This document shows, piece by piece, positions 1-7,777 of a stretch of 64,000 nucleotides of DNA. The stretch's first letter is position 1. Each line of letters starts with the position of its first letter. The translations under genes were made by a program, and so were the position numbers. Origin of the DNA: Seonamhaeicola algicola (GTDB lineage Bacteria; Bacteroidota; Bacteroidia; Flavobacteriales; Flavobacteriaceae); NCBI RefSeq assembly GCF_007997385.1, contig NZ_VOSC01000030.1, positions 248,838-312,837 on the forward strand. The letters run 5' to 3'. The notes under the pieces were generated by a model. That model searched no databases. It was not told the origin of the DNA and was given only the letters and a program-made list of their open reading frames with translations.

Positions 1-2103
1 ATCAAATAAAAGTGCAGATACGTCTTCAAAAGCAGCATCATTTTCCCAAGGGCCGTTTAGTATTTGAAATGTTTCATTGCTATTTTGAATATACATTTTT
101 GCCTCACTACCAGTGGCATTGCCTACAAAAAAATCTTCTAAACCATCATTATTAACATCGCCTACAGCCAATGCAGGCCCATAAGCCGAATTTTTATGTG
201 GCAACAACGGCTCTCTTAAAAAATCATTATAAACATCTTCTTTATGGCTAAAATTAACACCCCACTTTTCAGTAACATCAGTAAACATTGGCAATACACT
301 ATTAGGTTTTGTGTTTGTTTCACTTGCATTTTTAAATGAAATTTCGTGTTGCTTATTAACTTCAAGTGCATTTAAAACTTGTTCATTTCCGTTTGGCCAA
401 AGTACTTTTAATTGCTCTACACTTGCATCTCCTAAACCAAAATGTAAAACTGGCGATACGCTAGATTGAAAACCACGACTTAAAGTTAACTCTTGGTATT
501 GTGTGCCTTTGCTAGTCTTTAAGGTTACTTTTGCTCCTAATCCATTAGGATTATTTTTAGCCCCCTTTAGTTTTACTTTTATAAATTTTTGATTTTTTGA
601 AGTATCAGTTTCATTTTTAAAAATTGATGCGGCATCGCCTAAATTGTTCATTACCACATCTAAATCGCCATCATTATCTAAATCGGCATAAGATACACCG
701 TTTGAAAAGCCTTCGTACTTTAAATTCCATAAATTATTGGCTTTAGTAAATTTTAAATGGCCTTCATTTTTAAACACGTAATTATCAATAGGGTTACTTG
801 GGTATTGACGATAATCTATAGCTTTATTTAGGTCTGTAAACCCTTTTATTTTAGTTCTTTGGTTTACATCATTGTTATTAACATCGCGTTTCATACCGTT
901 GGTAACAATAACATCTTTTAAACCATCATTATCAAAATCTGCAAACAAAACGCCCCAACTCCAATCTGTAGTAGCCATACCTGCAAACCTTGAAATATTA
1001 CTAAATAACGGCATACCGTTAGTATTTACCCCATTATTTACCTGCAATACATTTTGCATGTATTGGTAGTGCATACCTAAATCTATAGCTTCATAAAAGG
1101 TATCTGGACTCATACTTGCCATATTTGTTTTAGCACGTTTGTAATCATCGGGTGTCATATCTAACTGAACAAAGTCTAAAAGACTGTCATTATTAAAATC
1201 GGCTGCATCAATACCCATTCCAAACATAGCTGTTTGGTTGGTAGCTTCTTTTACAACTTCTTTAAAGGTTCCATCACCGTTGTTTAAATAGAAATAATCA
1301 GGCACATTAAAATCATTAGAAAGGTATAAATCTTTAAAGCCATCATTATTAAAATCTGAAGCTAGTACACCTAAAGTCATTCCAAAATTTTGCACACCTG
1401 CTTTTGTTGTTACATCAGTAAATGTATTATCTCCATTGTTTTTGTATAGATGACCAGAATCTTCAAATGCATTTTTTTGCATTTTGTTAAAGTAATATTG
1501 ATTTCCCTGGCTTACTGGCACTAAAGGATAATTACCAACAAAAACATCTAAAAGGCCATCATTATTATAATCAAAAAAAGTGGCCTGTATTGAGTAAGAA
1601 GCATCGGCAAGACCGTAGCTTTCAGCTAATTCAGTAAAAGTACCGTTTTTATTATTTATAAAAAGTTGATTTCTAGTTTCACCGTATAATCCTGAAACAG
1701 ATGTATAGATATCTAACCAACCATCGGCATTTACATCGGCCATGGTTGCTCCTGTATACCATCTTTCATCACCAGAAACACCTGCTTTTTTTGAAACATC
1801 ATCAAATTGCATATTGCCTTTATTAATATACAGTTTATTAGGTGTCATGTTTCCTGTAAAATAGATATCATCTAACCCATCATTATTAACATCGCCAATG
1901 GCAACGCCTCCTCCCATATACATGTAAGGAAATGTGAAATAATTAAGCGAATCGTTTTCTACTATATTGTTTGAAAAAACTATTCCGGTTTGTTCTTTTG
2001 GTAATGATTTAAACGATGTTGACACCTCATTTTTTGTTTCAATTTCTTTTTTACATGAAACAAAACAAGATGCTACTACTATGAGAAAAAAAATATTTTT
2101 CAT
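1..2103 (-). CDS. FG-GAP/VCBS repeat lipoprotein with ASPIC/UnbV domain (3' end outside window)
   Basis: The frame is open from an ATG at 2103 to base 1, giving 701 codons with no stop, so the C-terminus lies outside the window. The N-terminus is a lipoprotein signal ending SCFVSC followed by KKE. At least six calcium-type blades of the form DxNxDGxxD follow (e.g. GDVNNDGLDDIYF near residue 70 and ADVNADGWLDIY near 120), as in FG-GAP/VCBS propellers. Near residues 555-600 a stretch VEQLKVLWPNGNEQ fits the ASPIC/UnbV domain. Such proteins are extracellular and often sit beside SusC/SusD genes; their role is not settled, and glycan or protein binding is likely. It is the last visible gene of the minus-strand operon starting at 7486, 31 bases after the sulfatase fusion. 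Confidence 0.85.
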   Translation of the reverse strand, partial: MKNIFFLIVVASCFVSCKKEIETKNEVSTSFKSLPKEQTGIVFSNNIVENDSLNYFTFPYMYMGGGVAIGDVNNDGLDDIYFTGNMTPNKLYINKGNMQFDDVSKKAGVSGDERWYTGATMADVNADGWLDIYTSVSGLYGETRNQLFINNKNGTFTELAESYGLADASYSIQATFFDYNNDGLLDVFVGNYPLVPVSQGNQYYFNKMQKNAFEDSGHLYKNNGDNTFTDVTTKAGVQNFGMTLGVLASDFNNDGFKDLYLSNDFNVPDYFYLNNGDGTFKEVVKEATNQTAMFGMGIDAADFNNDSLLDFVQLDMTPDDYKRAKTNMASMSPDTFYEAIDLGMHYQYMQNVLQVNNGVNTNGMPLFSNISRFAGMATTDWSWGVLFADFDNDGLKDVIVTNGMKRDVNNNDVNQRTKIKGFTDLNKAIDYRQYPSNPIDNYVFKNEGHLKFTKANNLWNLKYEGFSNGVSYADLDNDGDLDVVMNNLGDAASIFKNETDTSKNQKFIKVKLKGAKNNPNGLGAKVTLKTSKGTQYQELTLSRGFQSSVSPVLHFGLGDASVEQLKVLWPNGNEQVLNALEVNKQHEISFKNASETNTKPNSVLPMFTDVTEKWGVNFSHKEDVYNDFLREPLLPHKNSAYGPALAVGDVNNDGLEDFFVGNATGSEAKMYIQNSNETFQILNGPWENDAAFEDVSALLFD

Positions 2104-2134
2104 TTAAATAACATTCTTTTTTAGGTAATTTATT

Positions 2135-4360
2135 TTATTTAGAAAAAGGTTTTAAATTAACTCTTAATAAATAATTATCGGCGGTTATAAATAAATATCT
2201 ATAATCATCATTAAACACACAATTACCTGTTGTTCTTCCTGTGTTAATTGTTCCTAAATGTTTCCCTTCAGGAGAAATTATTAAAATACCATTACCTGCT
2301 GCCACAAAAATATTACCATGTTGGTCTAGTTTTATACCATCTGGATTTTGTTTTGCGGTACTTTTATCTATTATTTCTTTAGGATTGAAAAATACACGTT
2401 TATTTTTAACAACTCCTGGTTTTACAATATCATAAGCCCAAATTATTGGTTTTGGTATATTTGATTCTGCAACATAAAGTATTTTTCCGTTGTTTGCAAC
2501 CGCTATACCATTTGGTCTTGCTAATGTTTTATCAAGTAAAGTTAATTGGCCTTCTTTACTTAAAAAATAAACACCGTTAAAACCTAACTCACTAACATCT
2601 TTTTTACCTAAACCATAAGGCGGATCTGTAAAGTATACATTTCCTTTTTTATCGTAGAATAAATCGTTAGGAGAATTAAACTTTTTACCTTTGTAATGAG
2701 ATACTAAAGGCTTATAAACCGGATTTAAAGTATCTTTTAAACTTGCAAGTTTACTAACCGATCTTGTAGCATGCTGACATAAAATTAAATCTCCTTCGGC
2801 ATCTATTGCTAAACCATTTGAGTTTTTTGATGTTGACAGATATACACTTAACCCATCTAAATCATTCCACTTATATACTTTATTTTCTGGTACATCAGAA
2901 AAATATAAGTTTTGTCCTTTAGGTTGCCACACAGGCCCTTCAGACCAATTAAAACCTTGTGCTACAACATCAATTCTAGCATGTTTTGATATTATACTAT
3001 CCAATTCAGGCGCTATTCTTTCAATACTTCCTGTTGTTGGGTATTTTTTTAATGAATCTAAAATGGATTGAAATTTTGCTTTTATTTGAATTTCTGTGTT
3101 TGTTTTAGCATCAATACTTTTTGCTTCTAAAACATCATTTTTATAGTTATAAAATCTACCATCAGCATATAACTTATGTGTACTATTCATTACAAATTCT
3201 GCAGGACTTAAATGCTCTTTGTGCGCCCCTGGCTTTGGGTTGTAACTCATGTAAACCCAATCTCTTCTATTAGTATTTTCGTCTTTTAAAACAGGTAAAA
3301 AACTTTGACCATCTGTTTTAAAATTTTCTGGTACTGGTACTCCAGCAACGTCTAATAGTGTTGGAAGAAAATCTATAGCATCAACAAATTCATTTGTCTG
3401 TTGTCCTTTTTTTATTTTACCTTTCCAGCTTGCTATAAAGGGCACTTTAATTCCGGCTTGTGTTGTTAAGCCTTTACCGCCTTGCACCACTTTATCACCC
3501 ATTTTTGAGTATATTTTTTGATGCGTTCCGTTATCAGAATAAAATAAAACGAGGGTTTCTTCGGCTAAACCTTGAGCTTCAAGGTTACTCATAATTTTAC
3601 CAACTATTTTATCAGCATAAGCAACCATATCACCAAAATATTGAGGTTCATTATCTAGCCTACGTGCTTCATCACTCCAAATACTGCTATCTGGCGTGGG
3701 CGAAAATGGGTCATGTGTTAACGCCATTGGATAGTACACAAAAAAAGGTTTCTCATTATCCTTTTGTTGGTTTACAAAATTATTTAGGTAATTAACAAAC
3801 ACATCAGGCCCATATTTACCGTTTGTTGCTTCTAAAAAAGCACCATCTTGATAAATAGTTGGGTTAGCAAAACGCGACCCCTTGTTTTCAGTATGGCCAA
3901 CATGCCATCCGCAGTATTTATCAAATCCCGCATTGCTAATTTTCATTCCTGTGTCACGCCTGTGCTCAGCCCCAGGATACCCTAGTGGATCATAACTTTG
4001 CAACTGCCATTTACCAACTATACATGTGCTATAACCTGCATTTTGCATTAAATGCCCAAACGTTTTTTCTTCAGGATCTAAAATTCCAAAAGCTGTCCAA
4101 TTTCTAAAGTTATACTTACCAGTCATTAACTTTACTCTGGTATTGGTACAGAGTGGTTGTGCATAAGCTTGATTAAACTGCAAACCGTTAGCTGCTAACT
4201 TATCAATATTAGGTGTTTTGTAAGAAGTGCCACCATAACTACCAATACATTCAAACCCCAAATCATCAGCCATTATTAAAATAATATTAGGTTGTTTATT
4301 TTTTTGTTTTGAAGAACAATTAAGCGTTAAAAACACTAATAATATGGCTAAAAATCTCAT
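2135..4360 (-). CDS. Sulfatase fused to SMP-30/gluconolactonase-like domain, lipoprotein
   Basis: This is a single 741-residue frame. Residues 1-15 are a lipoprotein signal (LTLNC). Residues about 24-440 are a family S1 sulfatase with an N-terminal metal site (PNIILIMADD), GKW near 117 and SDNGTH near 275. The maturation site is C71-T-N-T-R75, with Asn where C-x-P/A-x-R is usual. Residues about 460-741 form a six-bladed SMP-30/gluconolactonase/LRE-like propeller, with SEGPVW holding the expected metal Glu, plus SNGLA and SPNDL. A short linker near 445-458 joins them. It would remove sulfate from a glycan and perhaps open a sugar lactone, both outside the cytoplasm. The gene lies between an FG-GAP protein and the KDPG-type aldolase in one operon. 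The fold calls are secure; joint activity is inference. Confidence 0.87.
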   Translation of the reverse strand: MRFLAILLVFLTLNCSSKQKNKQPNIILIMADDLGFECIGSYGGTSYKTPNIDKLAANGLQFNQAYAQPLCTNTRVKLMTGKYNFRNWTAFGILDPEEKTFGHLMQNAGYSTCIVGKWQLQSYDPLGYPGAEHRRDTGMKISNAGFDKYCGWHVGHTENKGSRFANPTIYQDGAFLEATNGKYGPDVFVNYLNNFVNQQKDNEKPFFVYYPMALTHDPFSPTPDSSIWSDEARRLDNEPQYFGDMVAYADKIVGKIMSNLEAQGLAEETLVLFYSDNGTHQKIYSKMGDKVVQGGKGLTTQAGIKVPFIASWKGKIKKGQQTNEFVDAIDFLPTLLDVAGVPVPENFKTDGQSFLPVLKDENTNRRDWVYMSYNPKPGAHKEHLSPAEFVMNSTHKLYADGRFYNYKNDVLEAKSIDAKTNTEIQIKAKFQSILDSLKKYPTTGSIERIAPELDSIISKHARIDVVAQGFNWSEGPVWQPKGQNLYFSDVPENKVYKWNDLDGLSVYLSTSKNSNGLAIDAEGDLILCQHATRSVSKLASLKDTLNPVYKPLVSHYKGKKFNSPNDLFYDKKGNVYFTDPPYGLGKKDVSELGFNGVYFLSKEGQLTLLDKTLARPNGIAVANNGKILYVAESNIPKPIIWAYDIVKPGVVKNKRVFFNPKEIIDKSTAKQNPDGIKLDQHGNIFVAAGNGILIISPEGKHLGTINTGRTTGNCVFNDDYRYLFITADNYLLRVNLKPFSK

Positions 4361-4380
4361 ATTCTTAATTAAAATATTGA

Positions 4381-5016
4381 TTATTTAAACTTTTCTATTT
4401 CTGAAATAAACTGAGCAGCTCTTGTTTTAACTGCGTTTAATTGCGATGTATTAGTAACTGTTTTTGTTAGTGCACCACCAATACCTATACCAGCTGCACC
4501 AGCTTCCATCCACGCTTTTACATTTTCTAAATTTATACCACCAACAGCCAATAATTTGATATGATTTAAAGGTGCTTTTATTGATTTAAAATAGTCTACA
4601 CCCATAATATCTGCCGGAAATAACTTTACAAAATCTGCACCAGCCTCATGGGCATTACAAACTTCGGTTGGGGTTAAAGCCCCCATTAAAACTGGTATAT
4701 TATTTTTATGTGCTATTTTAATTACAGCTATATTTGTGTTTGGAGTTACTAAAAATTGAGCACCACCAGCCACTGCTTTTTCTGCTATTTCTGTATTTAT
4801 TACCGTGCCTGCTCCAATTAAAATGTTTGGGTATTGTTGCCTTGCTTTACGAATTTCTTCTGAAAAACCTGGTGTATTTGATGTTACCTCTAAAACTTTA
4901 ATACCGGCTTCTACTAAATTTTTTATAACACCTGCTACCTCATTTTGGTGTTGCAAACGAATAACTACTACTAATTTTTCGTTTTCAATACTATTAACAA
5001 TATCGTTTCTTGTCAT
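4381..5016 (-). CDS. 2-keto-3-deoxy-(6-phospho)gluconate/galactonate aldolase (KDPG family)
   Basis: A class I aldolase of the KDPG/KHG family, splitting a 2-keto-3-deoxy sugar acid (normally its 6-phosphate) to pyruvate and an aldehyde. In a 218-residue reading from the TTG at 5037, the Schiff-base lysine is K138 in DFVKLFPA, the catalytic Glu is E50 in VLEVTSNTPG, and GAGTV and GGIN phosphate-binding loops are present. I chose the ATG at 5016 (MTRNDIV): the only upstream option is the TTG at 5037, which would overlap the dehydratase gene, whereas 5016 leaves a 14-base gap and an AT-rich leader. It follows the galactonate-dehydratase-like gene, which should make its substrate skeleton. No 2-keto-3-deoxy sugar acid kinase is visible in the window. 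Confidence 0.9.
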   Translation of the reverse strand: MTRNDIVNSIENEKLVVVIRLQHQNEVAGVIKNLVEAGIKVLEVTSNTPGFSEEIRKARQQYPNILIGAGTVINTEIAEKAVAGGAQFLVTPNTNIAVIKIAHKNNIPVLMGALTPTEVCNAHEAGADFVKLFPADIMGVDYFKSIKAPLNHIKLLAVGGINLENVKAWMEAGAAGIGIGGALTKTVTNTSQLNAVKTRAAQFISEIEKFK

Positions 5017-5030
5017 TTTTAAATTAAAAT

Positions 5031-6188
5031 TTACCAATTAGTAAATGAACCATCATTACGTTTTAATCGTGGTATTTCAACGGGTTTAAATCCTTCTTTT
5101 AACGCTAAAGCCTCGTTAAATTCAACACCTAACCCGGGCGCTGTTGGTAAGGGATATCTTGGGCCTTCTATTTTTGGCTGTACTGGATAGTACTTAGGAT
5201 CGTTAGTAGATACGTGTGCCCCAGTGTTTACCTCTTCTAACCAACTAAAGTTTGGACTAGCTGCTGCCACATGAATAGTTGCTGCCGTACAAATAGGTCC
5301 TAATGGATTATGAGGCATTAAATCAATATAATGCGCTTCGGCCATGGCTGCAACTTTCATAGATTCTGTAATACCACCAACGTTACATACATCTATTCTA
5401 GCATATTGTGTAATATTACGTTCAATATATGGTAAAAATTGCCACTTGCTTGAAAACTCTTCGCCAATAGCAAAAGGAATATCAATCATTTTCCTCAGGT
5501 TTTCGTATGCTTCAGGGTTTTCATCTCTAATAGGTTCTTCAATAAAATCTAAAGTTCCTTCAGGCATGCGTTTCATAAATGAATACGTTTCGGCTGGTGT
5601 TAAACGGGTATGATAATCAATACCAATAGTAACGTTATGGCCTACTTCTTTTCTCAGTTTCACCATCCAATCGGCTAATAAAGCAATAGATTTTCTAGGT
5701 TCAAAAAGACTAATATCTGTTTGAGCTTCAAACTCTGCTGGCGCTAAACGCAACATATCCCAACCTTCGTTTACCAAACGTTTAGACTGTTCTAAAAGCG
5801 CTTCTAAAGTTGAAAAGCGTACTGATGCAAAACAAGGCACATAATTACGCTGTTTGCCTCCTAAAAGTTCATAAACTGGTACTCCAAGTGCTTTTCCTTT
5901 TATATCATAAAGAGCAATATCTATAGCTGAAATAGCGGCTGTTAATACACGGCCACCTTCAAAATACTGACCTCTATACAAATCTTGCCAAATGGCGCCA
6001 ATTTGCATAGGGTCTCTTCCCAAAAGTAAAGGTCTAAAATGATCAATGGCACCAATAACTGCTAACTCACGACCAGATAAACCTGATGCTCCCCAACCAT
6101 GCAAACCATTATCAGTTTCTATTTTTATAACTAGTTGGCTTCCTGAACCAATATTTACCGGAAATGTTTTTACTGCTGAAATTTTCAC
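5031..6188 (-). CDS. Galactonate dehydratase-like enzyme, enolase (mandelate racemase) superfamily
   Basis: A 385-residue member of the mandelate racemase/enolase superfamily, resembling DgoD-type galactonate dehydratases, which dehydrate a sugar acid to its 2-keto-3-deoxy form. Metal ligands fit D191 (GIDYH), E217 (FIEEP) and E243 (IGEE). H193 in D-x-H and H293 in MPHNPLGP match the acid/base histidines of the galactonate dehydratase group, and the KxK motif of other subgroups is absent. The start is GTG at 6188; no ATG lies nearby. It sits between a sugar-acid carrier (11 bases upstream) and a KDPG-type aldolase (14 bases downstream), which supports uptake, dehydration and cleavage of a sugar acid. 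The exact substrate (D-galactonate, L-galactonate or other) cannot be told from sequence. Confidence 0.85.
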   Translation of the reverse strand: MKISAVKTFPVNIGSGSQLVIKIETDNGLHGWGASGLSGRELAVIGAIDHFRPLLLGRDPMQIGAIWQDLYRGQYFEGGRVLTAAISAIDIALYDIKGKALGVPVYELLGGKQRNYVPCFASVRFSTLEALLEQSKRLVNEGWDMLRLAPAEFEAQTDISLFEPRKSIALLADWMVKLRKEVGHNVTIGIDYHTRLTPAETYSFMKRMPEGTLDFIEEPIRDENPEAYENLRKMIDIPFAIGEEFSSKWQFLPYIERNITQYARIDVCNVGGITESMKVAAMAEAHYIDLMPHNPLGPICTAATIHVAAASPNFSWLEEVNTGAHVSTNDPKYYPVQPKIEGPRYPLPTAPGLGVEFNEALALKEGFKPVEIPRLKRNDGSFTNW

Positions 6189-6199
6189 TGTAATTCTTT

Positions 6200-7486
6200 T
6201 TATTTTTTTGGAACTATGCGTTCTACTTTACCTACGATAAAAATGTATGAAAGCACTCCTATTAATGACACAACGGCTATGAAAACTAGGGCAGGACTAA
6301 AATCGCCATCGGCAACTAAATAACCTATTATTGCAGGTACAAATACTGAAAAACCTCCTATAAAATTAAAAGCCCCACCTACTAAACCTAAGTTGTCTTT
6401 TGGTGCTATTAATGATACAAACACCCACGCAATACTTGCTAAACCCATACCAAAACCTGCAAGAGCTAAAAACAAAATAATAAACACTATATTATCTGTA
6501 TAATTAGCGCCAATTATAAAAATAGTCATTAACATACCTATTATAATTGGTGCTTTGCGTGATATTTCTACTGAAAAGCCTTTTTTGGTTAAAAAATCGG
6601 ATGTAAAGCCAGATAATAAAATACCTAAAAAGGCTGCTAAATATGGAACAGATGCATAAAAACCTGATTTTACAAAATCTAAACCTCTAAACTCTACTAA
6701 ATATGTTGGAAACCATGTTAAAAAGAACCATGTTATAGCTCCCAAACAAAGTTGACCAATATAAATCCCCCAAAGTTTTCTATATATGAATGCTTGTTTA
6801 AAATCGTGCCAAGTAAACTTCTTTTTTGGTGCTTCTTCTTTATCTTTTGAACCAACTAAGCCACCTCCTTTTTCAATATAATCTAACTCTGAATCACTTA
6901 CACTTTTATGATCTCTTGGGTCTCTATAAAAGAAATACCAAATTAGCGCCCAAATTATACCAATAATACCAGAAACTATAAACAAACCGCGCCAACCTAA
7001 AGCATCTTGTATTAGTGTTAAAACTGGCATTAGAAATGCTAAACCTAAAAATTGACCAGACGTGTAAACGGCTATAGCCGAAGCCCTTTCTTTTTCTGGA
7101 AACCAACGACTTACTACTAAATTATTTATAGGATAGGATGGTGCTTCAAAAACACCAATACTAGCTCTTAAACCAATTAAAGCGGCTAATGAATTTACAA
7201 ACCCTTGTACCAATGTAGCTACAGACCAAAGCACTAAAATTATTGAATATAAGACTCTAGATTTAATTCTATCTGCTAAAACGCCTCCTGGTATTTGCAA
7301 TGCTGCATAAAAAACTCCAAATGCAGAAAACACCCATCCCATTTGCTCTGTGTTTATTCCTAAATCTGTTCTTAAAGCAAAGGCTGCAACTGATATGTTT
7401 GTTCTATCTAAGTAATTTATAACAACGGTAATAAATATCATTGCTAATATATTATAACGCTTTTTTGTTTTTGGTTTTTCTATCAT
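6200..7486 (-). CDS. MFS transporter, ACS family (sugar-acid:proton symporter)
   Basis: A twelve-helix major facilitator of the anion:cation symporter family (ExuT/DgoT/GudP-like), which brings hexuronates or aldonates across the inner membrane. The first helix motif VINYLDRTNISVAA and the following GVLADRIKSR loop are typical. A long charged central loop is near residues 200-230. The frame can begin at an ATG at 7525 (441 residues), but I prefer the ATG at 7486 (MIEKPKTKKRY), which starts directly before the usual short basic tail and leaves a leader of about 50 bases after the promoter at 7544-7572. It is the first gene of the operon running to the left edge and precedes a galactonate-dehydratase-like gene, so a sugar acid rather than a neutral sugar is the likely cargo. 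Confidence 0.88.
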   Translation of the reverse strand: MIEKPKTKKRYNILAMIFITVVINYLDRTNISVAAFALRTDLGINTEQMGWVFSAFGVFYAALQIPGGVLADRIKSRVLYSIILVLWSVATLVQGFVNSLAALIGLRASIGVFEAPSYPINNLVVSRWFPEKERASAIAVYTSGQFLGLAFLMPVLTLIQDALGWRGLFIVSGIIGIIWALIWYFFYRDPRDHKSVSDSELDYIEKGGGLVGSKDKEEAPKKKFTWHDFKQAFIYRKLWGIYIGQLCLGAITWFFLTWFPTYLVEFRGLDFVKSGFYASVPYLAAFLGILLSGFTSDFLTKKGFSVEISRKAPIIIGMLMTIFIIGANYTDNIVFIILFLALAGFGMGLASIAWVFVSLIAPKDNLGLVGGAFNFIGGFSVFVPAIIGYLVADGDFSPALVFIAVVSLIGVLSYIFIVGKVERIVPKK

Positions 7487-7543
7487 TTTTATGGCTTGCG
7501 TAATTTTAACTTTATGTAACTGCATGATAGCAGTGCTTCAAAC

Positions 7544-7572
7544 CAAATATATACATATCACGTGAAAACCAA
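7544..7572 (-). promoter_or_regulatory. Predicted promoter of the sugar-acid uptake operon
   Basis: On the minus strand there is TTG (7570-7572), an 18-base spacer, then TATATTTG (7544-7551). This matches the Bacteroidota vegetative promoter TTG-N17-23-TAnnTTTG. The same octamer TATATTTG recurs in the promoters at 27443 and 38451. It lies 58 bases upstream of the preferred MFS start. Confidence 0.55.
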
Positions 7573-7692
7573 ACAACTACACAGTAAGTTTGACCTGTTT
7601 TTACCTTTAAATTCACATATTTTACAACCCCTTGGCTTAGTTTAGCCATAATTTTAAAACACATAAATTTAAATAACTTTAAGGCTCAAAAA

Positions 7693-7721
7693 CATTTGTT
7701 CCAATGTTCTGTCCATTTGTT
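7693..7721 (+). promoter_or_regulatory. Tandem CATTTGTT operator upstream of GH2 gene
   Basis: The octamer CATTTGTT occurs at 7693-7700 and again at 7714-7721, a period of exactly 21 bases (two helical turns) in direct orientation. The second copy ends 56 bases before the GH2 start codon. An identical arrangement occurs at 30139-30167. Direct repeats with this period are the kind of site bound by AraC-type dimers; the TTTG inside the second copy may double as the -33 element. Confidence 0.55.
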
Positions 7722-7777
7722 AATACTTTTATGTGTATTATTTATGAATTTTACTACCACACTAAACAATAAATATT

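Noticed and set aside
1-2103. Recurring short patterns across the first 2.1 kb that could be taken as DNA repeats.
   Set aside because: They encode the calcium-binding DxNxDGxxD blades of an FG-GAP/VCBS protein; the DNA units differ and the frame is open throughout.
5017-5037. A 7-base overlap of the aldolase and dehydratase genes.
   Set aside because: The upstream start is a TTG inside the dehydratase end; the ATG at 5016 removes the overlap and suits the aldolase N-terminus.
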